Source of the DNA: a bacterium
Lineage (GTDB): Bacteria; Patescibacteriota; Minisyncoccia; Minisyncoccales; JAGGXC01
Length of the DNA: 48,212 nucleotides
Direction of reading: 5' to 3'
Assembly (NCBI GenBank): GCA_021163265.1
Contig: JAGGXC010000015.1
Span: 1-48,212 of the forward strand
Shown: positions 38,220 through 48,212 of the stretch, in pieces
Layout: every line of letters starts with the position of its first letter
Position numbering within the stretch: the stretch's first letter is position 1
Made by a program: the position numbers and the translations under genes
Notes under the pieces: generated by a model
Databases searched by the model: none
The model's input: the letters and a program-made list of their open reading frames with translations, nothing else
What the model was told of the DNA's origin: nothing

Positions 38220-39917
38220 TTATACTTCTATTACTACAGGTAAAATCATTGGTCTGCGTTTAGTTTTCTTGAACAAAAAGGCTCCAATTTGTTTTTTTAT
38301 CTCATCTTTTATGTAAATCCAGTTGACAGTAGCTCCTGATCCTGTTGCTTTACTTACAATTCTTACTACTTTTTTTCTTGCTTCCTTTAGCAAATCTTTT
38401 GATTCCTTTAGGTAAACAAACCCTCTTGATATTATATCAGGAGAACCTTTAACTTTTCCAGTTTTTCTGTCCACTGCGGCAATAATAACAAACATTCCTC
38501 CGTTAGCAAGAGTTTGTCGGTCGCGCAAGACAATATCTCCAACATCTCCAATACCTAACCCATCTACCATTACATAATTTGCTGGCACTTCCTCTTTTGT
38601 GAGACGGATTCTTTCTGGGGTAAGTTCAATAACTTGTCCATTTTCAGCTACAACAATATTTTTTTCTTTAATTTTTTCTTCTTTTGCAAGCTGTGCGTGA
38701 GCGACAAGCATGGAATATTGACCGTGAATAGGCATAAAGAATTTAGGTTTCATAATTCTTATCATTTTCTTTAATTCTTCTTGTTGAGCATGTCCTCCAG
38801 CATGAATGTCCATCATTTTGTAATGGAAAACTATTGCCCCTTGTCTTAAAATATTATCTTTTAGAAATTGCACTGTTCTTTCATTGCCTGGTATCACAGA
38901 GGAAGAGAAAATTACTGAATCTCCTTTCTTTATTTTAAGAAATGGATATTCTCCGTTAGCTATTCTCATCAAAATTGCAGATTCTTCTCCTTGAGCGCCT
39001 GTACAAAGAAAAGTAATTCTTGAGTCTGGATATTTTTTGATTTCTTTGGGACTAATCAATGTTCCCCTCTGAGTTTTAATGTATCTTAGATTTCTACAGA
39101 TTTCTACATTCATTTTCATTGTATATCCGTCTATAGCTACTTTCCTTCTGTATTTCTCTGAAAGAGTTATAATTTGTTGGATGCGATTTATTAACGAGCT
39201 AAAAGTAGCAGCAATAATTCGTCCTTTTGAATTTTTAAAGATTTCTTCCAAATTTTGAAATATCTGTTTTTCTGAGAGAGAATGTCCTTCCTCTTCGGCT
39301 CCTGTTGAGTCAGACATTAAAAGAAGTACTCCTCTTTTTCCTAATTCTTTCAGTCTGTTAAAGTCGGTAGGAGTATCATTGATAGGATTTTTATCAAATT
39401 TGAAATCAGAAGTGTTTACTATATTTCCTACCGGAGTTTCAATGAATAGTCCGAAGTTGTCAGGGATGTTGTGATTTTGATGGAAGAATTCTATTTTGAA
39501 TGGTCCTAAATTTATCTTTGTTTTGTCTTTGATCTCAGTTATATCAAGGGGAGCAAGATGAGGAAAATCTGCTTGCCTTTTTAAAATAATACCTGTTGTG
39601 AGCTTTGAGGCGTATAGAGGTGGATATCCTAACCTGTCAATCAAGTAAGGAATAGCTCCAATGTGATCATAATGTCCATGAGTGAACACTGCTCCTACTA
39701 TTCTTTCTTGTTTTCCTTCAAGATAAGAAATATTAGGGATGATATAGTCAATTCCTAACATTTCTTCTTCTGGCAATCTGAATCCCATGTCAATGATTAA
39801 AATATCTTTTCTATATTCCAAAAGCATCATATTACGACCAACTTCTCCGAGTCCTCCTAAAGGAATGATTCGTAGCGATTGAGTTTTTCTTACTTTTTTC
39901 TTTCTTGTTTTTTTCAT
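38220..39917 (-). CDS. rnj: Ribonuclease J (metallo-beta-lactamase/beta-CASP)
   Basis: LGGLGEVGRNMMLLEY, FTHGHYDHIGAIPYL, NTSDFKFDKNP, MDIHAGGHAQQEELKKMIR, PIHGQYSMLVAHAQLAKE. Confidence 0.95.
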   Translation of the reverse strand: MKKTRKKKVRKTQSLRIIPLGGLGEVGRNMMLLEYRKDILIIDMGFRLPEEEMLGIDYIIPNISYLEGKQERIVGAVFTHGHYDHIGAIPYLIDRLGYPPLYASKLTTGIILKRQADFPHLAPLDITEIKDKTKINLGPFKIEFFHQNHNIPDNFGLFIETPVGNIVNTSDFKFDKNPINDTPTDFNRLKELGKRGVLLLMSDSTGAEEEGHSLSEKQIFQNLEEIFKNSKGRIIAATFSSLINRIQQIITLSEKYRRKVAIDGYTMKMNVEICRNLRYIKTQRGTLISPKEIKKYPDSRITFLCTGAQGEESAILMRIANGEYPFLKIKKGDSVIFSSSVIPGNERTVQFLKDNILRQGAIVFHYKMMDIHAGGHAQQEELKKMIRIMKPKFFMPIHGQYSMLVAHAQLAKEEKIKEKNIVVAENGQVIELTPERIRLTKEEVPANYVMVDGLGIGDVGDIVLRDRQTLANGGMFVIIAAVDRKTGKVKGSPDIISRGFVYLKESKDLLKEARKKVVRIVSKATGSGATVNWIYIKDEIKKQIGAFLFKKTKRRPMILPVVIEV

Positions 39918-39993
39918 GGTTTTCTTTCTGATTAATTTATTGATTAAAAACGATATCTGTCAGATCAGTTTAGTTTTGGATAGAGAATCAATG

Positions 39994-40077
39994 TGCCGGG
40001 GGTGGGATTCGAACCCACAAGCGACTAATCGCACACGGTCCTGAACCGTGCGTGTCTACCAATTCCACCACCCCGGC
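39994..40077 (-). tRNA. tRNA-Leu (anticodon CAG)
   Basis: Reverse complement GCCGGGG...CACGG-TTCAGGA-CCGTG...GGGTTCGAATCCC...CCCCGGCA with long variable arm; anticodon at 40041-40043. Confidence 0.96.
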
Positions 40078-40099
40078 GAAATTCAAAAAGATAAATAAG

Positions 40100-42121
40100 T
40101 TATTTTTTTAAGAAATTCCAGACTCTTTTTGTGGTTATATACCAGTTATTGATTCCAAGAAATCGTTTTGACAGATCGGTAATAAATTTTATTTTCTGGA
40201 CTCCTTTAATTTTGTTGTTTGTAAAATAAACATAATCTGGACTGTAAAGAAATACTGCAGGGGCGTCTTCTAATAGAATGTCTTGAAGTTTTTCGAGGTT
40301 TTCCTTTTGGATGTTTGAATCAGATGTTTCTCTGATTTTTTCTAATAATATATCTGCTTGTTTATTCTCATATATTGCAAGGTTGAGACCCGGATCTTTT
40401 TTCTGAGAGGAATGCCAGAAAGGAAAAGGGTCTGGAATTGATCTTAAGGCTTCACCAAAAAGAATACTTTGATAATTTCTTGGTTTTATGAAATCTGTCT
40501 CTAGAGTATTAAGGTCAACAGTTTTTATTTCTAGATTAACTCCTATCTTCTGCCATTGTTCTTTGAGCATCTGAGCTACTTTTATGAGCTGATCCTGATT
40601 GACTGTCACAAGAGAAAAAGTCAAAGGAATCGTTTCTTCTGGCGGAGGAAAGCAGATCTCATTAAGTTTTTTTCTAGTAGATTTACCAACTCTTCCGGTG
40701 CCTGAACTAAGACCAAGGGGTTCAAGAATGTCAGATGCGTATTTTTCTTGAAATTTTATTACAGCCTGTTTTGTTTTTTGACCGAAATAACCTGTTACTT
40801 TTCCTTCTGGGTAGACCTCAGGATCCTTTGCTAAGCATTTCTGGAGTTCTTGGACTTCTGTTCCTTCGCTACCCACTTTAAGTGTTGATTTGAACTGAAA
40901 AGCAGGTTCTTTTTTGATGTGTTTTTCTCTGAATCCGTCACCATCATAGTCTTTAAATCCTGTCTCTTCTAAAAGTTCTATAGCTTTCTTAAGATCAAAG
41001 TTGTAAGTAACGGAAGGAGTGGCAAATTCATAAATCTCTGGCATTAACGGAGAATCTATTTTCTTGCCATACCCTGATAATACCTCTTCTATAATAGCTT
41101 CTTTATCTGTTGCTAAGTTTAGAGCTTTTCTTATATTTTGGTCTTCTAAGATTTTTGCTTTCTGAGGGTTGAAAAACACAGCGAAGTAACGCGGTGAAAT
41201 ATAGGAATGTAGAGAAAAAATTCTAGGAACCTCTTTTATGTTTTCGAAATTAGAAAGAGAAAAGCTATCTATTTCTCCTCTTTTTGCTGCTTGTAATAAT
41301 TCTTTTTCTGTCTTGAAAAATTTAAACTGGATTTCTGGAATATAAGAAGGAGTTAAATAATTTTCATCTTTTTTTAACGTTATAGATTCTATAAAACCAG
41401 TTTTTGGATCCTTTTTGATTGATTCTACCTTGTAAGGTCCTGATCCTACCGGTTGTAAATTATGTAAGGTATCAAGAGGAAATTTTTCAGGAGAGATATT
41501 TTGCCAAATATGTTTTGGAAGAATTTTCAATGTTGTAGCTTCAAGAAAGACGGGAGAAGCTTTTTGAAGTTTAAATCTTAGTTTGTATTCAGAGATTTTT
41601 TCGACGTCAATACCTAACCACTCTGCTCTTAATGGACTCCTATAATCAGAATTCTGAACAGTTTTGACAGTAAAGATAATGTCATCGACCGTGACTTTTT
41701 CTCCGTCTGACCAGAAAACATTGTCTTTTATAGAAAATTCATAAATCTTTCCATTTTCTTTAATTTCTAGATCTTTAGCTAAGTCTTTGACAATCTTTCC
41801 TTCTTGGTTGTATTTCATTAAAGATGGAAAAAGAATTTCCACAAGATCTCTATCAACATCATTTAAAGGAGCGTATATAGGATTAATGAGGGCTGGTTGC
41901 CCCACAATTCCTTCTATAAAAAATCCTCCTTCTGTTGGTACTATGCTACTATGGTTAATGTAAAATTTGTGAGCAAGGAACGTGCTTGAGGAGATTGCTA
42001 GTATTGCAAACAAAAAAAGTAGCCGTTTTTCATTTTTGCTAAGAACATTGAAGAGCTTCCCCCATTGTTTTAAAGTAGGGAAGGCGAAAAGAGGTTTACG
42101 ATGTGATTCTCTATGATTCAT
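40100..42121 (-). CDS. TM-anchored family 5 extracellular solute-binding protein with inserted peptidoglycan-binding domain
   Basis: SBP_bac_5 features (YEFSIKDNVFWSDGEKVTVDDIIFTVKTV, RKALNLATDKEAII); internal LKVGSEGTEVQELQKCLAKD...GYFGQKTKQAVIKFQEKY. Start set to 42121 (ATGA overlap with secG). Confidence 0.85.
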   Translation of the reverse strand: MNHRESHRKPLFAFPTLKQWGKLFNVLSKNEKRLLFLFAILAISSSTFLAHKFYINHSSIVPTEGGFFIEGIVGQPALINPIYAPLNDVDRDLVEILFPSLMKYNQEGKIVKDLAKDLEIKENGKIYEFSIKDNVFWSDGEKVTVDDIIFTVKTVQNSDYRSPLRAEWLGIDVEKISEYKLRFKLQKASPVFLEATTLKILPKHIWQNISPEKFPLDTLHNLQPVGSGPYKVESIKKDPKTGFIESITLKKDENYLTPSYIPEIQFKFFKTEKELLQAAKRGEIDSFSLSNFENIKEVPRIFSLHSYISPRYFAVFFNPQKAKILEDQNIRKALNLATDKEAIIEEVLSGYGKKIDSPLMPEIYEFATPSVTYNFDLKKAIELLEETGFKDYDGDGFREKHIKKEPAFQFKSTLKVGSEGTEVQELQKCLAKDPEVYPEGKVTGYFGQKTKQAVIKFQEKYASDILEPLGLSSGTGRVGKSTRKKLNEICFPPPEETIPLTFSLVTVNQDQLIKVAQMLKEQWQKIGVNLEIKTVDLNTLETDFIKPRNYQSILFGEALRSIPDPFPFWHSSQKKDPGLNLAIYENKQADILLEKIRETSDSNIQKENLEKLQDILLEDAPAVFLYSPDYVYFTNNKIKGVQKIKFITDLSKRFLGINNWYITTKRVWNFLKK

Positions 42122-42333
42122 TGAATAGTGAGATTCAGTAAAGCCAGAATAATAAATACTGCTCCCAAGAAAATAGTAGCCCAAAACATTTTTTTCTGTA
42201 TTCCTCTTCTTGTTGAATAAAATTCTCCTCCACCACCGAAGGCAGAACCTAAAGCAGTGCCTCTTTGTTGGAGAAGAATAAGAACAATCAGGATTGTGCA
42301 AACAATTATTTGAATTAAAGGTAAATAAGTCAT
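42118..42333 (-). CDS. secG: Preprotein translocase subunit SecG
   Basis: LILLQQRGTALGSAFGGGGEFYSTRRGIQKKMFWATIFLGAVFIILALL. Confidence 0.92.
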   Translation of the reverse strand: MTYLPLIQIIVCTILIVLILLQQRGTALGSAFGGGGEFYSTRRGIQKKMFWATIFLGAVFIILALLNLTIQ

Positions 42334-42345
42334 ATCAATTAAATA

Positions 42346-42696
42346 TTATAGACGCGAGGCTATTATGCTAATAATCCATACTATTAAAGTAGTCCAGAGA
42401 AGAGGGAAAAGTCCAACAATGTTTAGTTCTTTGAAAAGAATGTCTATTGTCCAAACTATTCCTGTATTAATTAAAAAACCAAATAGTCCCAAAGTTAATA
42501 TTCTTAAAGGTAAAGTAATTAAATCAAGTATTGGCTTAATAAAAAAATTTATCAAACCAAGAGCTACACCTATGATAAGGAGATCTTGTAAAGATCCAGT
42601 AAAAATTACTCCTTCAATAAACTCTTTTGCTAACCATATTCCTACAGTGCCGGCGATAATCTGAAGAATAAGTTTCCTTCCTTTATCAGCTATCAT
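42346..42696 (-). CDS. Small 4-TM membrane protein (phage-holin-family/YvlD-like)
   Basis: GVALGLINFFIKPILDLITLPLRILTLGLFGFLINTGIVWTIDIL. Confidence 0.85.
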   Translation of the reverse strand: MIADKGRKLILQIIAGTVGIWLAKEFIEGVIFTGSLQDLLIIGVALGLINFFIKPILDLITLPLRILTLGLFGFLINTGIVWTIDILFKELNIVGLFPLLWTTLIVWIISIIASRL

Positions 42697-42755
42697 AAGA
42701 TGAAAGTAGGTAATAAATAATCATATCAAAACTTTTATCATTTTGCAATATAGTC

Positions 42756-42804
42756 TGTCAAGTATTCTGGAGGACTTGACAAAAAAAATACGAAAAATTA
42801 AAAT
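42756..42804 (+). promoter_or_regulatory. groESL promoter region with inverted repeat over the -35
   Basis: TTGACA (42776-42781) - N17 - TAAAAT (42799-42804); TGTCAAGT-N10-ACTTGACA at 42756-42781. Confidence 0.7.
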
Positions 42805-42810
42805 ACTTAA

Positions 42811-42837
42811 TTAGCACTCTCGTAATGTGTTTGCTAA
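42811..42837 (+). promoter_or_regulatory. CIRCE element (HrcA operator), right arm degenerate
   Basis: TTAGCACTC-N9-GTTTGCTAA versus consensus TTAGCACTC-N9-GAGTGCTAA, upstream of groES. Confidence 0.88.
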
Positions 42838-42892
42838 AATTAAAAAGGTCGTTTAAAAAAGAAAGAAAAAAGAAAATATAATAATAAATTAT

Positions 42893-44811
<1,919 letters not shown>

Positions 44812-44825
44812 ATGATATAGATTAA

Positions 44826-45380
44826 ATGGAAATTATTCTTCCCAAACAAGTAGGAACAAAAGAAGGAGAATTACTCTTTGAGAAATCAGAAGATGTAGAA
44901 AGTTTTCAGGAGGGACGAGAAATCGTCACTTTGCTTAAGAAGAGTCTTGATTACTACGGAGGGGTAGGATTAGCTGCTCCTCAGATTGGAATTCAGAAAC
45001 GGGTTTTCATTGTAGATATCAAAGAAACAGAGAGATACGGAGAAAAATACCCTCAGTTAAAAGAGATAGGTTTTGTAGCTTATATTAATCCTATTATTTC
45101 AGATTTGTCAGAGGAAAAGAACAAAGGAATGGAGGGATGTTTAAGTGTGATTTATGGTTCTTTGTTTGGAGCAGTAGAGAGATCGGATTCCTTGAAGATA
45201 GAGTATTTTGATGAGCAAGGTAAAAAACATACTGAAGAAATTAGAAATCCTTTTCATGCGCGAGTGATTCAGCATGAGTTTGATCACTTGGAAGGGATAA
45301 TTTTTCTTCAACGCATGAATAGAGAAGATTTTTCTACACTTTTGTGGGAAGAAGAAAGAGATATTAGAAAGCAAAGATAA
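44826..45380 (+). CDS. def: Peptide deformylase
   Basis: Motifs GLAAPQIG, EGCLSV, IQHEFDHLEGIIF. Confidence 0.97.
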   Translation: MEIILPKQVGTKEGELLFEKSEDVESFQEGREIVTLLKKSLDYYGGVGLAAPQIGIQKRVFIVDIKETERYGEKYPQLKEIGFVAYINPIISDLSEEKNKGMEGCLSVIYGSLFGAVERSDSLKIEYFDEQGKKHTEEIRNPFHARVIQHEFDHLEGIIFLQRMNREDFSTLLWEEERDIRKQR

Positions 45381-45402
45381 ATAATTAGTTTCTGGTTTTT
45401 TT

Positions 45403-45445
45403 CAATACCAAAGCCGGCTGTGAGAATCAGCCGGCTTTGGTATTG
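45403..45445. repeat. Perfect 18-bp inverted repeat (7-nt loop) overlapping a -35 box
   Basis: CAATACCAAAGCCGGCTG-tgagaat-CAGCCGGCTTTGGTATTG. Confidence 0.97.
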
Positions 45446-45470
45446 ACAGAAAACAGTTTATTTTTAGAAT
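45443..45470 (+). promoter_or_regulatory. Strong sigma70-like promoter of the DUF336-like gene
   Basis: TTGACA (45443-45448) - N16 - TAGAAT (45465-45470). Confidence 0.7.
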
Positions 45471-45488
45471 AAGCAAGGAGGTGTTTGT

Positions 45489-46268
45489 ATAGAAGAGAAA
45501 TTTGTTCCTGTACATGAGAAAGTGATAGAGATTCTAGAGACTACCGAAGATTACAACGAAGTAGTGATATTGGCTAAATTGTATGCCCAGCAAGTGAAGG
45601 TGCCGCTTTCAGGAATAGTAGAACTATGGAGAGCTTTTGATAAATGGAGAACCCGGATTCCTAAAGAAAAGAAAGAAATTATTGATCAGCTGACTAGTAC
45701 TATAGAAATCCTAAGACAGCAAGGTAAAGAGGAATTGAATAGAATATCTCAGGAAAAGATGGCTCAGAGGATAAGAAGAAAAAAAGGCTTTATCTTGCTC
45801 GAAGATGCTTTAGCTGCTATTGAAAAAGTTGTTCAAGAAGCAAAGAAAGATATAAGTTCCAGATATGGCGGACCTATAGCGGTAGTTGTAATGGGAGTAA
45901 ATTTCAAAGTTATTGCTATGGAAGCTATGGAGGAAGTGATGCCGATTTCTGCCGACCTCTGTGTTAAGAAAGCTTATACTGCTCTTGCAGGAAAGGAAGA
46001 TACTCTTGAGTGGGAGAAAGAAGAGAAAAAAGGATTAGATGGTCGCAATTTTGGAGATCCTAACTGGGTTTGTTTCGGTGGCGGCGTGCCAGTTAAAAAA
46101 ACCAATGGTCAAGTTATTGGTGCTGTAGGAGTAAGCGGACGCTATTCAAGCAAAGCAAGTATTTCCTTACAAGAAGGTGAAGAGATGCAACAATTAAAAA
46201 GCTTTCCTCTTCAAGATCACGAATTAGCGAAAATCGGCGCAGAATACCTTGAAGATCTTTATAAATAA
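45489..46268 (+). CDS. DUF336 (GlcG/HbpS-like) domain protein with about 100-aa N-terminal extension
   Basis: C-terminal LLEDALAAIEKVVQEAKKD...VVVMGVNFKVIAMEAMEEVMPISADLCVKKAYTAL...GGGVPVKKTNGQVIGAVGVSG. Start uncertain: ATA 45489 at SD spacing or GTG 45522. Confidence 0.75.
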   Translation: MEEKFVPVHEKVIEILETTEDYNEVVILAKLYAQQVKVPLSGIVELWRAFDKWRTRIPKEKKEIIDQLTSTIEILRQQGKEELNRISQEKMAQRIRRKKGFILLEDALAAIEKVVQEAKKDISSRYGGPIAVVVMGVNFKVIAMEAMEEVMPISADLCVKKAYTALAGKEDTLEWEKEEKKGLDGRNFGDPNWVCFGGGVPVKKTNGQVIGAVGVSGRYSSKASISLQEGEEMQQLKSFPLQDHELAKIGAEYLEDLYK

Positions 46269-46290
46269 AAATGAATAAAAATTTAAATAT

Positions 46291-46320
46291 GAGGCAATAT
46301 TTTTCTTTGCCTCCTTTTTA
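46291..46320 (+). terminator. Rho-independent terminator after the DUF336-like gene
   Basis: GAGGCAA-N9-TTGCCTC then CTTTTTATT. Confidence 0.8.
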
Positions 46321-46349
46321 TTGAAAGATAAGCTGAATTAGATTAGAAT
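46321..46349 (+). promoter_or_regulatory. Putative promoter of lemA-htpX
   Basis: TTGAAA (46321-46326) - N17 - TAGAAT (46344-46349). Confidence 0.6.
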
Positions 46350-46415
46350 AAAAACAATGAACACAAAAGGTCATTAAATATTTTAGAAAAACAAATAAAA
46401 TTAATAAATAAAAAT

Positions 46416-46976
46416 ATGAAAATTATAGGTATAATTATAGGAGTAATACTTTTAGGAATAGCTGGCTGGATAATTGGGACCTACAATCGTTTAGTTACTT
46501 TACGCAATCGGGCAAAAGAAGCATGGGCAGATATTGAAGTTCAGTTGAAAAGAAGATATAATTTGATACCTAATTTGGTAGAAACAGTGAAAGGATATGC
46601 TACTCACGAAAAGGAGTTATTTGAGAAGGTAACAGAAGCTCGAACTAAAGCAATAACTGCAGGCACAATGAGAGAAAAAGCAGAGGCAGAAAATGCGCTT
46701 ACCTCAACTCTAAAATCTTTGTTTGCTGTAGTAGAGAATTATCCCAATCTTCAAGCTTCTAAAAACTTTTTAGAACTTCAAGAAGAATTGAGAGACACTG
46801 AAGATAAAATTCAAGCAGCGCGCAGATTCTACAATACCAATGTAAGGGATCTAAACATCAAAATAGAAACCTTTCCTTCGAATATTATTGCTCAATGGTT
46901 TGGTTTTAAGAAAATGGAATTTTTTGAAATTGAGGAAGGATCTGTTGCACGCGAGCCTGTAAAAGTAAAATTCTAA
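46416..46976 (+). CDS. lemA: LemA family protein
   Basis: [54 protein letters not shown]. Confidence 0.97.
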   Translation: MKIIGIIIGVILLGIAGWIIGTYNRLVTLRNRAKEAWADIEVQLKRRYNLIPNLVETVKGYATHEKELFEKVTEARTKAITAGTMREKAEAENALTSTLKSLFAVVENYPNLQASKNFLELQEELRDTEDKIQAARRFYNTNVRDLNIKIETFPSNIIAQWFGFKKMEFFEIEEGSVAREPVKVKF

Positions 46977-46986
46977 ATTCCAAAAT

Positions 46987-47886
46987 ATGGCAAACCTCTA
47001 CAATCTTGCAGAATCAAATACTCGCAAGACTTATTTGCTGATGACTTTCTTCTTGATTTTTATTATTTTTCTTGGTTGGCTTATTTCCTATATTTTAGGA
47101 AGCTATCTTATATTGGTAGGAGCAGTTATTCTTAGTCTTCTGATGAATATCGGAAGTTATTGGTATTCTGACAAGATAGTTTTGGCAATGACACATGCTA
47201 GACTTGTAAAGAAGGAAGATAATCCTGAGCTTTATCGAATTGTAGAGAATCTTTGTATTACTGCAGGTTTGCCTATGCCGAAGATTTATATTCTTGAGGA
47301 ATCACAGCCAAACGCTTTTGCTACAGGCCGTGATGCAGAGCATGCAGCAGTGGCAGTAACAAGAGGTCTCTTAGAAAAATTAGATAGAGCAGAATTAGAA
47401 GGAGTAATTTCTCATGAGCTTTCTCATATTAAAAATAGAGATATATTATTACAGACAGTAGTTGTTGTTCTTGCAGGATTGATTGCTTTGCTCTCTCATT
47501 GGTTTCTGCGAATTAGCTTCTGGGGTGGTGGAAGAAGAGAAAGAGGAAAAGGTGGAGCTATTCTTTATCTTATAGGGATTGTAGCTGCTTTGCTTGCTCC
47601 TTTAGCTGCTACTTTGATAAGATTGGCTATTTCAAGAAAGAGAGAATTTCTTGCTGATGCTTCCGGAGCTTTGCTTACTCGATATCCTGAAGGATTAGCT
47701 TCAGCGCTGGAGAAAATTGCTTCTGATCCTGCTCCGATGCAAGTAGCTAATAGTTCAGTGGCTCATCTTTTTATTGCTTCTCCTTTTAGAGGTAAAGAAT
47801 CAAAAAGTTGGTTTGTGAATCTTTTCAGAACCCATCCTCCAGTAGAGGAAAGAATAAAAGCCCTGCGGGGAATGCAGATCGATTAA
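46987..47886 (+). CDS. htpX: M48 family metalloprotease HtpX
   Basis: QPNAFATGRDAEHAAVAVTRGLLEKLDRAELEGVISHELSHIKNRDIL (HExxH), REFLADASGA. Confidence 0.96.
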   Translation: MANLYNLAESNTRKTYLLMTFFLIFIIFLGWLISYILGSYLILVGAVILSLLMNIGSYWYSDKIVLAMTHARLVKKEDNPELYRIVENLCITAGLPMPKIYILEESQPNAFATGRDAEHAAVAVTRGLLEKLDRAELEGVISHELSHIKNRDILLQTVVVVLAGLIALLSHWFLRISFWGGGRRERGKGGAILYLIGIVAALLAPLAATLIRLAISRKREFLADASGALLTRYPEGLASALEKIASDPAPMQVANSSVAHLFIASPFRGKESKSWFVNLFRTHPPVEERIKALRGMQID

Positions 47887-47887
47887 A

Positions 47888-47977
47888 GGAAGGGTGCCGG
47901 AGTGGACTAACGGAACGGCCTGGAGAGCCGTGCCTCCTTTGTGGGGCTCGTGGGTTCGAATCCCACCCCTTCCGCCA
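47888..47977 (+). tRNA. tRNA-Ser (anticodon GGA), CCA encoded
   Basis: GGAAGGG acceptor, ACGGC-CTGGAGA-GCCGT anticodon arm, long variable arm, GGGTTCGAATCCC T arm, CCCTTCC-G-CCA. Confidence 0.97.
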
Positions 47978-48056
47978 TTTTGTTAAGCTAGTAGAATCTG
48001 TCTAAAATTGAAAAACTGAATCAAAATCAGGGCTCTTGATATCAGAATCTTTGTCC

Positions 48057-48084
48057 TTGACAAACATCTTGTTTCGAATATTAT
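48057..48084 (+). promoter_or_regulatory. Putative promoter of the truncated terminal CDS
   Basis: TTGACA (48057-48062) - N16 - TATTAT (48079-48084). Confidence 0.6.
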
Positions 48085-48124
48085 AGAAATAAGCCTACTT
48101 TTTGATTAAGAAAATCGAAACAAT

Positions 48125-48212
48125 ATGACCAAAAAGGAAGTTGTTTGGCGAGAAATCTTATTTCAAGCCACGGAAAATAAAAAATTTGAATTCACTCAAA
48201 AAGAGTTAGCTC
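48125..48212 (+). CDS. Truncated CDS at window edge, possible winged-helix protein
   Basis: Open frame MTKKEVVWREILFQATENKKFEFTQKELA.. to the window end, downstream of a promoter-like sequence. Confidence 0.4.
   Translation, partial: MTKKEVVWREILFQATENKKFEFTQKELA

Noticed and set aside
39947-39966. Short ATCTG-T-CAGAT palindrome upstream of RNase J
   Set aside because: Five-bp arms; expected by chance in AT-rich sequence.
42122-42301. N-terminal extension of the solute-binding protein (MHNPDCSYSSPTKRHCF...)
   Set aside because: Out-of-frame reading of secG; ATG 42121 overlaps the secG stop as ATGA.
47808-48005. 65-aa ORF across the htpX end and tRNA-Ser
   Set aside because: Translates through a tRNA gene; spurious.

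Overview
The window is 48.2 kb of low-GC, gene-dense, mostly core-genome bacterial DNA. It uses the standard code (TGA is used as a stop) and most likely belongs to a Patescibacteria/CPR (Parcubacteria-like) genome. That assignment is an inference from gene content and from the rpsF-ssb-rpsR operon lacking rplI. Contents in order: (1) a type IV pilus locus (pilM, N-like, O, PilP-like, pilB, an orphan CheY-like receiver, pilT, pilC, major pilin, pilD, three pseudopilins and a very Cys-rich PilX-like protein, about 16-11047); (2) ligA and rodA; (3) a probable cell-surface gene cluster (14354-23276) containing a membrane-anchored HTH protein, a Q/N/S-rich secreted protein, a 1027-aa exported protein, a secreted paralog of that protein's C-terminal module, a DUF916/WxLIP-like anchored protein and an Fn3 protein; (4) rpoB, rpoC, ftsK, recA; (5) minus-strand rpsF-ssb-rpsR and ychF, then plus-strand manB; (6) minus-strand trpS, RNase J, tRNA-Leu(CAG), a solute-binding protein with an inserted peptidoglycan-binding domain, secG and a small 4-TM protein; (7) a CIRCE-controlled groES-groEL, def, a DUF336/GlcG-like protein with an N-terminal extension, lemA, htpX, tRNA-Ser(GGA) and a truncated CDS. 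I saw no CRISPR array, transposon or prophage. The best candidates for undescribed biology are the 14354-23276 surface cluster with its GATATC repeats, the domain-inserted binding protein, and the 18-bp perfect palindrome/promoter ahead of the DUF336-like gene. Almost all genes lack a Shine-Dalgarno sequence. All calls come from reading the sequence; no database search was run.
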